Positions 34,401 to 47,200 of a stretch of 64,000 bases of DNA are shown here, piece after piece; the first letter of the stretch is position 1, and the number at the start of each line of letters is the position of its first letter. The notes under the pieces are model-generated. The model saw only the letters and a list, made by a program, of their open reading frames with translations. It searched no databases and was not told the DNA's origin. Origin of the DNA: Tenebrio molitor (taxonomy: Eukaryota > Arthropoda > Insecta > Coleoptera > Tenebrionidae); contig NC_091046.1 of assembly GCF_963966145.1 (NCBI RefSeq), positions 39,370,001 to 39,434,000 on the forward strand, given 5' to 3'. Made by a program: the position numbers and the translations under genes.

Positions 34401-35254
34401 CAGTGAACGCAATGAGACTCTTTGCCATACACCATAACATCATTGGCGCAATTTTCACCTTGTCATGTTTCCAACCTTCCGTACATTTTTAACACGCTGA
34501 GAAACTAATTTGTCCCCAAACCTACATAAAAGTAAGTTCATTTAACCTTTCCCACCAACAAGTACTCTGAAGACTAACCAGATCAATTTTTTTTTAAAGC
34601 AACTAATACTACTTAGTGCCGCCTTCTGTTCTTCCTGTAGACCTGAAACTGATCAATTTCCAATCCATTTTCTCCGGATCTCACTTGCTCCTGCACCCGG
34701 TGACACACATTTCAGTGATTCATTCAATTTAATGTGGCTAAATGTGGCGTAACCCAATTTTTTTCACCACCTTGACTCCACGTAAATACCAAAATATTAA
34801 CGTGTCCAAATGTCATAGGAGTATTATCCACTATTTACCCAAATGTCAGCAAACACAACCGCACAGGCCGCATTTTCTCCAGTTTTGTGCGTGTCGTGCG
34901 GCCACAATCGATAATCCACAGTCAACATGGCGCCTGCACGTGCCAGTCACGTGTCAGCAGCACGTGCTCATTACGCTCTTGTTAAAAGACATGATGACGA
35001 CGCTCATTAGCTCACCCAACTTGTTTTTCTTTGCAGTTCAAGGAAACATTCGAGTGATCCGGGGATGCGGATACATTCCGGACGACAGAGACGACAAGGC
35101 ATGTCTGGTGAGAACGGGAACGCACGACGTGCACGTCAGATACTGCGCCTGCAAGCACAGTCTCTGCAACAGAGGAAGTGTCCAGTCTAGTCCGTCTAGG
35201 ATAGCTTTAGGAGCAACCGTATTGGCAATAACGAGGCTAGTCCAGAAGGCATAA
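25446..35254 (+). CDS. Ly6/uPAR-domain GPI-anchored protein (quiver/bero-like family)
   Basis: Three coding exons: 25446-25506, 27406-27618 and 35037-35254. They join in frame (GAAT|GT, AAAG|TT) at GT-AG introns to give 163 aa. Exon 1 encodes a signal peptide, MFQSARALCTVLTLGIVIVE. The mature part opens with IECYECNSAYDPRCGDPFNP, a classic three-finger start. It continues with further cysteines (VNCSM, PTLCRK, RGCGYIPDD, KACLV) and ends YCACKHSLCNRG, the Ly6 C-terminal CxC...CN signature. The tail SRIALGATVLAITRLVQKA is moderately hydrophobic and fits a GPI-attachment signal. Family role in insects: membrane-tethered modulators of ion channels, receptors or septate junctions. The exact orthologue is not resolved. 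The first two introns are 1.9 and 7.4 kb and full of transposon fragments. A further 5' non-coding exon cannot be excluded. Confidence 0.88.
26415..27115. repeat. ~700-bp inverted repeat with GCGCAGTTC motifs
   Basis: Within Ly6 intron 1, GGGGCCATCC...CTGAACTGCGCAC and CACTCGAACTGCGCTCA on the left are mirrored by TGAGCGCAGTTCAGTTG and TGTGCGCAGTTCGAGTG...GGGGCCATCC on the right. A fifth GCGCAGTTT-type motif lies near 26530. The arms are about 80 bp and imperfect. It is likely an old inverted-repeat element; no target duplication was identified. Confidence 0.6.
27870..28610 (+). pseudogene. Jockey-type LINE reverse transcriptase remnant
   Basis: Plus-strand fragments in shifting frames read FINDMNEEIPGYVHTIIYYA then GDTIFIV (the RT catalytic YxDD region with the first Asp changed to Gly). 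Later comes a CLGVIIDG segment, then KQLNDICCDIEMLKN, then a GCC..GIERIFIV segment, and finally NLSLSEKASCYVSIKFYKRL. This is the thumb and C-terminal order of jockey-clade LINE proteins. Frameshifts and stops are frequent, so it is dead. It lies in Ly6 intron 2. Confidence 0.75.
28611..29455. other. Intronic stretch, no gene
   Basis: AT-rich. A GC-richer patch, GGCGGCTCGTCAGGGTAGGC (about 28818), stands out and may be a fragment of another repeat. No coding support. Confidence 0.4.
29456..29881. mobile_element. 426-bp MITE with CAGGGTGTTTCTG ends
   Basis: The left end, CAGGGTGTTTCTGAAATACG, continues through TGTTAATTTTAACCAGTG and is mirrored at the right end for about 50 bp. TA flanks both ends (29454-29455, 29882-29883). 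Internal secondary inverted repeats (CTCTATAAC / TTATAGAG) occur. No transposase was recognised. Confidence 0.82.
31655..31805. repeat. Fold-back with GC-rich core
   Basis: AT-rich outer arms (ATGGGATTTA / AAATCCCAT) enclose a GC-rich inner palindrome, GGACGTTGTGCAGG...CCTGGCAACGTCC, with CTCGG/GCCTCG at the centre. It is in Ly6 intron 2. Confidence 0.6.
32132..32621. mobile_element. Inverted-repeat element with ATCGGATAGC ends, interrupted by a nested MITE
   Basis: Ends ATCGGATAGCAAAAAAAA (32132-) and the complement (32597-32621). Removing a nested 74-bp insertion at 32157-32230, both arms continue as GTACTATG(C/G)CGGCCA and AAATTTTGGCCGTCA, so the outer arms are about 65 bp. The flanking target duplication was not determined. 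Confidence 0.75.
32157..32230. mobile_element. 74-bp nested TA-type MITE
   Basis: Starts CAGTATGTTACTGTAGACAC and ends with its near-complement (AGTGTCTATAGTAACATATTG). TA lies at 32155-32156 and 32231-32232. It disrupts the left arm of the element at 32132-32621. Confidence 0.75.
32655..32800 (+). pseudogene. Second jockey-type LINE fragment
   Basis: DNA closely matches the stretch at about 28235-28380 (AACATGGAATATT, then AATTAAAGTATG, then ATTAAATTTTG, then AAAGAATTTTTATTG). It corresponds to the RT C-terminal (KYxIxFWG...ELKRIFIVQ-like) region. It is truncated on both sides. Confidence 0.65.
33006..33122. repeat. Fold-back with GACGAGCGTAGCGAG core
   Basis: Arms TTATACGAGTTTAACAAGA and the near-complement ending AAACGAGTATAA. 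Inner TATCACAT / ATGTGATA and TTTAAAGCA / TGCTTTAA pairings surround the core GACGAGCGTAGCGAG. Confidence 0.65.
33728..33840. repeat. Fold-back with AAAAACTGCC arms
   Basis: Outer TTTTGTTGTCT / AGACAACAAAA, inner AAAAACTGCC / GGCAGTTTTT and AAAAAATTAC / GTAATTTTTT pairings around CTCGTCCTACGGACTTG. Confidence 0.65.
33841..35036. other. End of Ly6 intron 2
   Basis: No transposon or gene recognised. The splice acceptor TTTCTTTGCAG ends at 35036. GC content rises over the last 150 bp. Confidence 0.5.
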
Positions 35255-35710
35255 CTCTAGGAGGGCGCCGAGGAACAAAGTCGTCATATTTTGTGAACAT
35301 ACCTTAAATGAGCTAGGCGAAGGTTACACGCACAACGTCATTGTTCCAACTCACAGGTTATTTTTGGTCTAAAAGGAAACCGAGGTTTAAGGTTGTCGAC
35401 AAAATATGAGAGGATACAAGAGCCTATTACTTTAGTATTTACGTTTCTTAAAGAAGTATATTTTGGCTAGAATAAAAAGACAAGGAAATCGATCGATATC
35501 CTTCTGAGCTAAGCTTTGTAGATAAAGACAATGACTTTGAATTCGTTCAGGCTAAGCTACCAATAATTAGAAGGAAGATACTGCAGCCTGCTTGAAGAGC
35601 GGGTTTGTCCATTACTCTAGTGTAAGATAGTGTTAACTGTAAACCATGTAAACTCTGGGTAACTTTATCTATATAACTTTGAAAAATAGAGACTGCCATT
35701 TGTTTTGAGT

Positions 35711-35836
35711 TGGTCGAGCCTTCTCACCAAAGGGAGATAAATTTGCATTATCAGAGGCAATAACACTCGAACACTCTTTAAATCGAACACATATCTTGGT
35801 AGTAAGATACTCTCCTTTCGGTGAGAGTTGGCTCGA
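35711..35836. repeat. Hairpin in the Ly6 3' UTR
   Basis: GTCGAGCCTTCTCACCAAAG pairs with the mirrored CTTTCGGTGAGAGTTGGCTCGAC, with GGGAGATA / TACTCTCC inside, over about 125 bp. It lies between the Ly6 stop and the AATAAA signals at 35942-35952, so it should be part of the mRNA. Confidence 0.6.
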
Positions 35837-35941
35837 CGGATGAGGATAAAATGTGCAATCTAATATCGCAACGCTCTCGCAGACAAATCTTTCGTTGAAC
35901 GTCACATGAATGTCGTAAAATTTCTACATGTCTCTTGATAA

Positions 35942-35952
35942 AATAAAATAAA
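35942..35952 (+). terminator. Ly6 gene polyadenylation signals
   Basis: Two AATAAA hexamers lie about 690 nt past the stop codon. No AATAAA cluster nearer the stop was noted. Confidence 0.5.
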
Positions 35953-38259
35953 GAATGTGTTTAATATGCGTGAAACACTGCCAGTCTTGGCCGGAAGTGC
36001 CATACTAGTAATTGCTTGTCCGCTAGGTTAAGTTACAAAGAAGTCGTCTTATGAAATGTAATTTATTAGAATTGTTATAAATGCACTATAACTATAACAT
36101 TGTAACTACGCTACAGTGTGTTGGAAAATTTATTTTTGCAAAATTTTACACCACGACACCGGCTCATATTTTCTACACTGGACACGTACGCTGTCAAATA
36201 AATTTCCAATACACTCAGTATTATGCCTTTGAAAAGAGAAATGCCGTTTACGTAAGTGTATTTTTAGTACGTTTATTTTTATCAAGTACAAAACGACGAT
36301 TACAGAGTTGAACTAAAAATCTATTTATCAAAAGTGTAAATAAATATGAATTTGTTTCGTAAATGAAGAAATTTTAAAAACTATTCATGTTGTGAAGAAC
36401 ACTTTTCCTCTCTACTGATACAGAAGGGATATTTTAAATATAAAAGATGTTTAAATGTGTTTCTCGTGGAAACTGAATATACAGTGTATATAAGGGTAAA
36501 ATACAATAATTGGATCTATTTCGGGTCATATTTTTTAAAGCGTTCATTTTTTGTTGAAAATGCTGTGCACGCTGCTGTTTGTCATTGTACATGTTCTGTA
36601 TGTCAAAATAGAATTCAAAATAAACATTGTTTCACCCAACAGATTTCACTTAATAATAATAACACAACACATGGGAGAAGCTAACCCGGCGCATCCACCA
36701 TAACTCTCATTAAATTTTATCCGGCATGTTTGCTCACCGGAAACTTCATAACTAATTTATAAACACAATTAAAACGCAGCAATTATGGCGCACTAACGAT
36801 GTGAAAATTCAACACAAACGTTGTTAAAAGTGATCGCGAAGTTGCAACTGAAATTTCAAGATATTTTACACTAATTAGAAGCGACACGTTTTAAGTTTGA
36901 GGTTATGTATTGTTCAACACTCAAGAGTGTTGGTAATAAAACGAGTCGTTATGTAGGCATGTTTATTTTACAATCACAAAGTTTTATAAATATTGCTGTT
37001 CGTTAAGATTTAAAAAAATTTATACACAGTAGTAACAGTGTTTTCTAGCATAGAAAACGTCGTAAAATTCTATATGTACAATTTGAGCTAATATCTATCA
37101 TCCTTTAACAGATCACGCATTCGTTCTACGAACCGATAGAAACGTCACTTACACAAAACATGCAAATTAAATTGGAAGATAACATAATCGATGTCTAATT
37201 AATCTTACGTGGCTACGAAAATATACAGGTAAAAAATGAATATACAAATATACAGGTAATTACAAACGAGTAACTAAATAATTATGAGCAAGTAGTAAAG
37301 CAACATATTGCATAAGTTTAAGTACAAGGAATAGATAAATTGCACTTAACGATAAGCAAAATGCAATAGTACGGTATACACATGAGTTAGTTAGTAAACT
37401 GGATGCATCGTAAAGTTCACTTAAAAATATACATTTGTTATTGTTATGTAATATACAAAAAATATCTTTGGTATACTTATCTAAAATTTCCATTCATAAC
37501 AAATTTATTCTTTCGATAGTTTTATCATTAACAATTTCCTCTCGCCATAGAAAGCTGAGCTACTCGACAAATAATGCGGATCGACAAAAATAAATAAATT
37601 CTCCTAGTAAGTAACAAAATGTGGAATGAAAGTAATAAAAAAAGAACACAGACATGTTTTACATATTATCTGGAAGCGCATAGATGATTAAATATTTTTT
37701 TCACAACGGCAGGTCTGACTCTTTCATCATCTTCGACAGTGAAATGTTTCCCTAGACAACGAAATTTTGAAGTTAGTTGACACTGAATCAGAAATTTTGA
37801 AATAGATTTAAGAATTGACATTTTAAAAATTGCGTCTGATCGACTCCTGATATGTACACTAGTCTATATAATATGAAAACCTGTCTCGATATTCAAATAC
37901 AAGTAATAAAAAATATTCATCTCGTCGGTGTATTGCACGTACGATTGCGCAGAGTCTTGGCCTTTCATTGCTCGTGATATCAATATGATATGTGTCTGGT
38001 TTCGAGTCGAGTCACTTGTATTTAAATCGCCTTCGGGGTGAGTAACAGGTCTGTAGTAATAAACTGTACGTTCTGATTAAGTTTTAATCAATAATTCGGT
38101 CAATTAATTTAATTGTCTAGACAATGTACATGTAATTTCGGCGTAAAAATTCCTACCAAAAACGAACAGTGGCATAGTGAAAAAAATTTCGATTGATACA
38201 GGATTCAGTCTTCTCTTTTACAATTCAACTTATTGAAATCACTAGAGTCCGACGCACTA
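35953..38259. other. Intergenic region and kirre 3' UTR
   Basis: No coding sequence recognised. A TTTATT (minus-strand AATAAA) at 37504-37509 is one candidate kirre poly(A) signal. The rest is AT-rich without repeats I could define. Confidence 0.4.
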
Positions 38260-41200
38260 TTATACGTGCGTCGCCATAGTACCTCTCTTTATCGTTGCCA
38301 TATTTGAATTTGGAACTATGTATTGACTCGTTGGCGAGTTCGGCAGCCTCGTCACTTGCGGCACCGACCCGTTAGCACCGTTCGCAACCACCGTGTTTTG
38401 TATGTTCGCACTGGAAGTCATCATAGCACTAGAACTGGCTATCCGCGAGTTGTCCCTCGAGTACGGCGGCGGCGCCGGGGTGGCCGCGGGGTTGGCCGTG
38501 TTGGGGGTGGGCAGCCCCACATTGGGGTTCCGCAAGTAGGGGTTGCCGTAGGTGGCGCTGAAACGCGGGTCTATGGAGCCCATGCCCGGCAGCCCCCCGT
38601 TCGGGATGCTCTGCGTCGTCACCAGGTGGATGTCGGACAGGTCGTTCAGAGGGAGGTTCTGACCCGACACGGGGATCTGGTGCGCTTGCAGCGAGTTCAG
38701 CTGGAGGCGCGTCGACTGGAGGCTCTCTCGGCCGGGGTCCAGCGACGACGAGATGGGCGGCTGCATCATGGGGGGGTTGTAGTCGCGGGAGTAGTCCACG
38801 TATGGCACGTAACCGTTGTTGTTTTGGCCGTCCTGCGGGAAAATCGTTAGATCTGGGTGGAAATCGGGTGGTGAGGCTTACTTTTGGCGGAAAGCTGGGC
38901 TCGGTGTAATCGGCCGAGTATCTGTAGATCTCTTGCCCTGAAACATTGACGGGGCCAGCTAGTGGTACACCTATTCGCGTTATAACAGACTCACTTCCAG
39001 TCTCTGATTCGGCCCCTGGAATATAATCCATATCACAGTGTACATTACTATTCGAAGATCCGGTGCGAAGATCGAGTTTCAAGTCGGAGATATTGGAACT
39101 TCTGTCGGATTCTTTGCATTGTTTTTCTATAGTGTTGGCATCAGCTGCAAATATGTAGATCAGTTATACACCTACGTCAAACCTTAAGTATATGGGACAA
39201 CTTTGAAGCTCGGATTGAGTGAAAAATACAGATCGGTCTTTGGTGTACAACTTCATTAATATGAATTTTTTCAGTCAAATAAAAAATAATTAAACCTTGT
39301 GCTTTTCCACTTTTTGTATTGTAAAGTTGGTATTTAATGACGTAGACAGATGGACGCGTCAATTCACTTTAAACAAAATGGACGTTTCGTCACATTTGCA
39401 ACTGAAACATTAACTCTCATCAACACAATAAATTTAAAACGGTAAGAGTAATAACACGGCTTTGAAAGAAAATAATTATTGTTGTTTTTCAACTGAAGAG
39501 GAAGAATTTGTACAATATGTTGTGTGATCGTAGAAGACGCCACCGACGCTTTAACACTTTGGCTACTACGGGAGTATTTTGAAAAATGTCCCCACAAACT
39601 ACGACATTTTTTGTTTGTTTATTCATTTGCAGTTAGAAAGGTGACCTAGGCGACATCTGTAATTTTTTTTCGAAATGCTTCACCAATCTTTACTCACAAA
39701 CTACGACAAACTGCGACTATCGAGAATCCCCTTGTAAACTACGAAAATCGTGTCCGTACAGGGTACAAAGTGGATCTAAGTCAGTCGTAAAATGTGTACC
39801 AAATCTGACCACATAGTTTGCAGGTAAAGGTCGAGTGTGTACCAAAAATGGTACACATAGTAGCCAAAGTGTTAAATCACCTCCACAGAACATCACCTCT
39901 TTAAATTTTAATAATCTAGCAATCAGCGTGGAAGGTGCTACCAACCCAATCGTAAAAAAAGTTACCAAGGTTAAATTATTTACTTTTTGAAGTGAAAACT
40001 TCTTTAGGCGCACTACATACATTTTATTCCCGGGCAGTGAATTAGTTTCATACGACACGGTAAAATCGTAACGCAGATCAGCGCAAATCGTCCGCAGAAC
40101 GACACGGTTAAGCTAAAATCATGGGAGTCGAGATTTTTTGCGGAGCGAGCGAAAAGCAATCAACTGTGCGTCACTTGTCAGTTTTCAATTTTCAGTGATA
40201 ATTGTGTTGTGACCTGACTGACCTCAGTGCAGAGCTGCAGGAGTAACTGTATATATATATATACAGAATATTTCACGAGTGATAATAAGCCTGACGTAAT
40301 TTAAAATGCAACCCACACTATATTTCCGAAAAAAGCTGGCTACTGACATTAAAATGTCCGGCTTTTTTTGAAAATGTATTGTGGGTTGAATTTATTATTC
40401 CGTCAGGCTCGTTATCACTCGTGACATGCCCTGTATAGTTTTATATAATATAAACAATAAAGACACGACAAATATTGTAAGTTTACAGATGAATGTAGGA
40501 TTTAATACGTACCTACCTAATTCTCAATTATATGGCTTCAACAATTCTCAATTCATCTATTGGAAAAATTAGTGTAGCAAAATGTGAAGAGGAAAATGGA
40601 CAAATTATCATAATACAGGGTACTGTAAACTGAAAACTTGTGTTGTGTTCAATATCATCGTCAAGAAAATAAAACTTAAACATCCAAACCTAACCTCACA
40701 AATTTTGCCAGAGTGTACCTCTAAAAGCGGGCATATTTTCAGTTTCTATTGAAAAATACAGATTTTTTACATTAATTATTTATGCCTTGCTCCTTATTCC
40801 TCCAAGTACTATTATCCATAATGATATATTTTTTATAGAATAGGAATAGGTACATAGAAATATTTTCAAATTTGATGGCGGAAACAAAAGACTGAGAAAT
40901 GTCACAAATTTGTATTGTCAGTGTCAAATTTCTCAAAGACGTTCGTGATTTAGCCAGAAATGCAGCAAATTGGCAATAAGAAAGTTATTTATCGTCGAAC
41001 TAGAGACATAATTTGTAATACGTTTGATTATATGAGAATAACTTTTCCTTTTGAACCACTGACAAAAATTGGTTTCTTTAGAATTTATTTTTTCAATCAA
41101 TTTAGCGAAAATTTAGATTTACCTAGACATTCCTTTTTACGGCGTTTATGAGAAATTTGACACTGACAATACATTTTCTGACATTTCTCAGTCTTTTGTT

Positions 41201-44200
41201 TCCGCCACCAAATATGAAAATACCTCTATTACTTAAAATCAGTAATGAGCATCATAGACGTTTTCACTTCTGTCGTGCGGTCTTAAGCACACACTCTTTT
41301 TTTAAATTATATTTTCAAATATTTTTGAGTTATTCGTTACAGAAAATATTGTACCTGACTTCTGTGGGAAAAAATTTTGTTTGCAGCACGAACGCAGGGA
41401 GCGCTTTCATTGATCAGATTAATTACAAAATGCAAACACTTCAATACACATACTTATTCATATGTTTGAAAATCTGCTTCCCTATTTCAAAAACCATCAG
41501 ACTTGTTTTATTAATGATTTTTTATTACTACATATTTTGAGGAAAAAAAGTTACAATCCGAGCTTCAGCATAAACATTGTCACAAAAAATTAAATCGTTC
41601 TTAAAATGGTACTCACTTTCTGGGGGTGACTTTTTGTTGTTCTGTCGTTGACACAACACAAAGACTAGCGCCACAATTAGGACAATTATGACGAGAACAG
41701 TGACCCCGACGATGATGATAATCAGCGGGACACTTTCTGCAAGCAAAATAAAATTAGCCACGCCACCAAACAAACCTACAAGATCATACTTTGTTGCATC
41801 AGATTAATCTCCACAACGTCGCTTCCATATTGATTCATGACGCTGCAATTATACATGCCAAAGTGCTTCTCCTGAGATTCTCTTATTACCAATGTAGATT
41901 TGATACCCTCTGGAGAAGGATCTTCTAATATCGAATAATCCTGGTCGTGGAGGTCGACTTCCCGTCCGTTGAACGTCCAGACTATCCGTTCCGGTGGTGG
42001 TATCGAGAATATTGTACACTCGACGCGAACATTATCTCCTTCGAAGCCGAATTGTGTGCGGTGGCTGACTATAGATGGCGGACCTTTGAGGTAAATTGTT
42101 GCATCCGCTCCGATTTCGGGAAATCCGGGAACATGGGCCTTGCAAAAATATCTTCCGGCCGTCTCTTGATCGACTCGCAAAGTTAAATTGGGGCTGTTGT
42201 TGATGATTCTCTTGTGCTTCTCGTCGTACCAGGATATCTCCGGAAAGGGGTTGCCGTCGACGTCGCAGGATAAGGTAACGCTCGCTCCCAGGTCGGCTTG
42301 GACAGAACGCGGTCTTGTGCGAAATTGGGGACCATCTGGAATTTACAAACGACAATTATTCATCTTCTCCTGGCGTGGGACACAGAAAATCAATAAAAGA
42401 TAAGTATTGAATTAAATTGAGTTTTATTTTTTTACATAATACAACACACCTTTTCTGCGTCGCCGACATGAAATTACTCAAAGTTTTTGCACAAACATTT
42501 TCTTGTAAGAACATTTCAAACTGATTTGTTTTTATTTCTAATTGGAGATAGGTTAACACACAAAAAATACAGGTTGTTACAAATGTTTTTAAAATTGTTG
42601 GACTATGGAAATGTGTCGAACGGTATTCTGGCGTACCTATACTAAGATAACTTTACTGCATATGATTACTTGGTTGCCTGAAAACAAGCAGCTTTCAGAT
42701 ATTATAACATAAAATTAAAAAAATCACCGACAATTCAAAGGAAACCTAGTGTTCTCATGAAAAGATTGAAAATGTTCACAATTATACTCCAAACAATTAC
42801 TGATTTTTTACTTATTTTCAAAAATGTGTTCCTTCTTGTAGCTCTTTACTCTTTACTAAATTGCAGTTTAAATGTAATTAATATTTTGAAAAAAGAAATC
42901 TGTACAATGACAAGTGTGAGATGTCAAATGTCAAAAACATTCTAGTTGTATGAATTCAGAAAATGAGAGGCGGCAAATTTATACGTACCTATCCATAATA
43001 ATCACAGTCAACTACGCAATGTTAGAAACATTTATAACAACCCTGTATAAGGCGTATGGGGAACTTTCTACATGCTATACTGTTTTCGATAACATTTTTG
43101 TTCTACATTTGTTTGTTATTTGGTTATTGTAGAATCATTGCAGGCTGTAAGAATGAGAAAAAATCGAGAATAAGAAACCATACTTGAGGCCATTACTATC
43201 CGTCCACCCTTGGTGTATTTTGCAAAATTATGTGGTGTAAGTTGTGTTTGGTGTGAAATCTGTCATATCAGAAACGTCAAGTTAGCTTGATGTCCCCAGT
43301 AACAAAGATCCAAGTTGCCAACCATATAAATTTGGAAGTACTAGAAAGTAACTCTTCCAATCTTGGTTTTCATCTGGTGGACGGATAGTAACGAACTGTA
43401 CTTTAGAAAGAAGGCAGTGAGAGGGCGAAAAAGAGTGAAATACTAACAGCTGATGTCCAGGGTTTCGCTCTCTTCGCTCTTGCCGACCGCGTTGTGGACC
43501 TCGCACTTGACGATGGCGTCGTGGTACTTCCTGGTGGCGTTGTGTATGACTAGCTCGGTGGTGTAGCCGCCGATGATGGGCTCGTCGCTGAGAAACCACC
43601 TGTAGGTGACGTCCGCAGGGTTGGCGTCGGCGTGACACCCGAGCCTCACCTCCGCCCCTTCGGGTATCCTGCCGTTGGCCGAGGCTCCCGCCAGGATGGA
43701 CACCGTGACTTTGGGGGCATATTTCACCTGCGCAACAATTCGGAATATGTGAAAAACACGAAGCGATTTTCCCACGGAAGGGCTATTTAAGAGCCGGGTC
43801 ATAAACCGCACTGACCTCCAGTTTTAATTTAGCCGATCTGTGCGTCCTCTCCGCCGTGTTCTGGGCCTGGCAAGTGAACGTCGTGTTGTGGTGGTCCTTC
43901 CTCGGTGTCAGTTTCAGTATCGACTTGGCCGTGAATCTTCGCCCGTCCGACAGTCCTTCCACGATATATTCAATTCCATCTGTTAGGACGTTTCCCAGGC
44001 CATCAATCCAGGTTATTTCCGCCGCCGGCTTCCCGCCGTGACTTATGCACTCCAGTTCTATTTCCCTGTCTTCCGTCGTGACCAGGTAATCCCCCTGCAC
44101 GATCTTGGGGGGATCCGGCGGCACCAGGACCGTCACCGTCGCGAAATGGCTGCGAATTCCCGGCTGGCCCAGGGGACCGGGCGACACTTGGCATTGGTAT

Positions 44201-47200
44201 TTGGCATCGTCGTCCAACATCACGGGGTAGATATCCAGGGAATAGTCACCTAAACAAAGTCAAAAACTATTTCACCCAATCGAATGTTAAAAGACTGACG
44301 TGCGGCGGAATCGAATAGTCGTAACTCAGCCGGCTGGGGCTGCGCTCTACAGGGCGTTCCACCCACACGACCGTATCGGACGACCTCTCCCCTCGACGAA
44401 TATTATTTTAACAAAACGATGCATTTCATAACAGTATTACAGAAATTATCATTTGCATAAAGTTTTAAATACGTATATTTGTTATTTGAAGTTTAACTTA
44501 ATATTTTCTACACTACCTTCTTATTTTCTTCGGTACCAGTCTGTTGTTGAAGTTAAATAGATAAAAGGTTTTTTGTTGTTGTACTATCGGGTGTTCATTT
44601 CAATTTCTTCTCAAAGTTGGCGTTGAAAAGTCGATTACGGATTATAAATGACGGATCGGCTGTTTCAATCTAACCTGACTTTTTACGTTAAGTGACAATT
44701 CTGTTAACGCAAGAGGGTTTTCCTATTGGGTGTTCATTTAAATTTCCGGTAAAAGTTGGCGTTGAAGAGTAGATTGTGAACGCACTACGGATTACGCATC
44801 AACTGTTTAAATCTTACGTTTTTACACGAGCGGTGCGTTCACAATCGACAACTTTGACCGGAAATTTAAATGGACACCCGATAGGTATTTTTTTAGCACG
44901 ATTCTTTCCCCCAAGTTGCAAATTTCCCGTAACACCTTGTAAGGGTAGACGCTGACACTTTTTAATTTAAAAAAACAAATGGAAGTGGGGAACAAATCCC
45001 TTCCTTTGATAAAGGTGAAAATTTAGCTTTACGAAGGTAACAAACAAAATCTTTATTCTAGGAAGACGCCAGCCGTAAAGCACACTTTTCTTGGAATATA
45101 AGCAAATTTTACAATCTGGCGTAGTCTAGCTCTATTCCTTATTTATTTATAGGAACATTTGTTTCAATTTCGAATGAAATACAACAGCGGTCGCGACCTC
45201 AGAGTTTCCATTTGTTTGGAGATTTGTTCTGGTTAGGAGGTTAGGTGGGAAACACCCAGTATAATGCGTGTGACGTGTTCCCGTCTAAAGTAAACATGGC
45301 GGCGCGAGTGTCCCAATAAAAACGGTCCAAGTGATTGGCGCACCTACAACACGTAACGAGTTCATAAAAGGAGAGGCTTTATTACGGTCCTGCGAAAACG
45401 TTTTGTTCTACTGGGAATTCTAAAGGTTAATGCTTACCTACGTTTTAAGGGAAAGGTCTACAATTTTCTACAAATTGCTAAAAAGACACTGATATTAACT
45501 CTTTCCACTTCTTTTATGAGATACTGTTTTTTTACGGCCTCACGGATATTATGTTTTATCATTATTGGCCGGAGACACTAACACATTTTTATCCTTCTCG
45601 TAGAGAATCGTCGCCCATAAAAAATTCCCCCTTGACCAATCAGACCCAAATGGTGTTTATTAAAATTCCCCGTCAGCCCTTTCCACGACGTGAACGTAAC
45701 GATTGGAACGAGGCCGACCAACGAGGAGGAGTCTTCAATAATTTTAAAAGGCCACTGCCAATTTTGCCCGTTCGGGACGAAAACCGTCCGAAATCGTCGC
45801 AGATTTCTAATTTAAATTTCACGCCTTCGCTCTCGGGGCTCGCAAGAGGCCCGGCATTCAAATAAGTGTCCGAAGGAAGAATCCGGCTCCAGATGGCGTC
45901 GCGGCCTGGAAAGTTCACAGTGGGAACTAGACTAGCCCTAGGTGCGCCAAGTTCGTGTCTGAAGTTTGTGATTTCGTTTGTGAGGGTGTCTTCCTCGGCA
46001 GCGATATTTTTAGTGCGCAACTTCGGCCACATATATCAAAGTGCCTGCGGGAAAGGGGCAACTATCGCGTTCCCGAAGGAGATATTACTTGAGTGTCCGG
46101 ATCGTACGTACAGCAGTGAACAACACGCCCGAGTCCTGCTACGACGTAACAAGTCTGCAGGACGACCAAAGGACTGTCCTGTGCAGATAACGAGCCTTGC
46201 GGCCCACTCCGGACAATTATGTCGTAAAAAATAACACCGTGGTGGTGAGGTCGGGTCAAATGATCGGCTGTTCTCTCAATTTGGCGAATTTACGGGCCCG
46301 ACTTGATGAGTATCGGGGGTGGCTACATCCACTCGCTGAATTATGACTAGAGAGCGGATTTCTAGTTTTTATGCTTTTTGTGGGGGTTATAAGTAGCTCA
46401 ATACTTTTTGAGATGTGTAACAGACTTAAAATTTTGAGTCATTTGAGCCCTATTTTGTTATGCTTTTTTTGCTTTTTTTGCAGTTTTATGCATATTAAAA
46501 TGTATATGCTTATTTACTGCCTTTTTCCTTATTTATAGGTATTTTTTCATTCTTTACTTATTAGAATTTTTATTGTTTTAACACGGAAAACATTCCGTTG
46601 CCGCAAGAAATGAAAAAAATTAATTTCTCGTTTGTCGTTGATGAAATGTGGTGGCAGCCAGGTTTATAGGAACTCATCTCTCACTTTGTTGTTGCGAAAA
46701 ACCGGTTTAACACGATAACACTAGGCGAATTATTTGCTCCATATTTACCGATTCCCTCGTATTCCTTCTTAGAGTGCAGGTCATTGTTTCATTTCATTTA
46801 AAATTTAATTCAAAAATGCCAAAACCAAAATCTACGCCTGATGAGTGGATAAAAAATTTTCCAGAATTTATAATTGAAAATAATAAAATATTTTGTCGAG
46901 TTTGCGTTAAAACCGTAAGTATTTTTTGTGTAGTTACCTAATTCTCTAGTATTCAGAAAATATTATTTTAGATTCAAAGCGAAAAAAAATATAATGTTAT
47001 TCAACATATGAAAAGCAACACTCATGTTGAACGAAGAAAAAAATTCGAGATTTCAAAATTTAAACAACAAACTCTACAAGAATCTGTTGCAAGCACATCA
47101 CGGCAAAACGAACAATTTCAGTTTAACTTCGACTTATGTAGGATGATGGTTCAGTCCAATATACCATTCAAAAAGTTAGATAAAGGCCCATTTCAACAGT

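Noticed and set aside
34742..35036. N-terminal extension of the open frame that contains Ly6 exon 3
   Set aside because: The splice acceptor TTTGCAG at 35036 and the in-frame join to exon 2 show this part is intron.
38323..38850. 175-aa plus-strand frame rich in Arg/Val
   Set aside because: Antisense shadow of the last kirre exon, which has clear conserved reading on the minus strand.
45551..46259. Three 65-122-aa frames on both strands in the kirre intron
   Set aside because: No motifs, both-strand openness, no splice logic.
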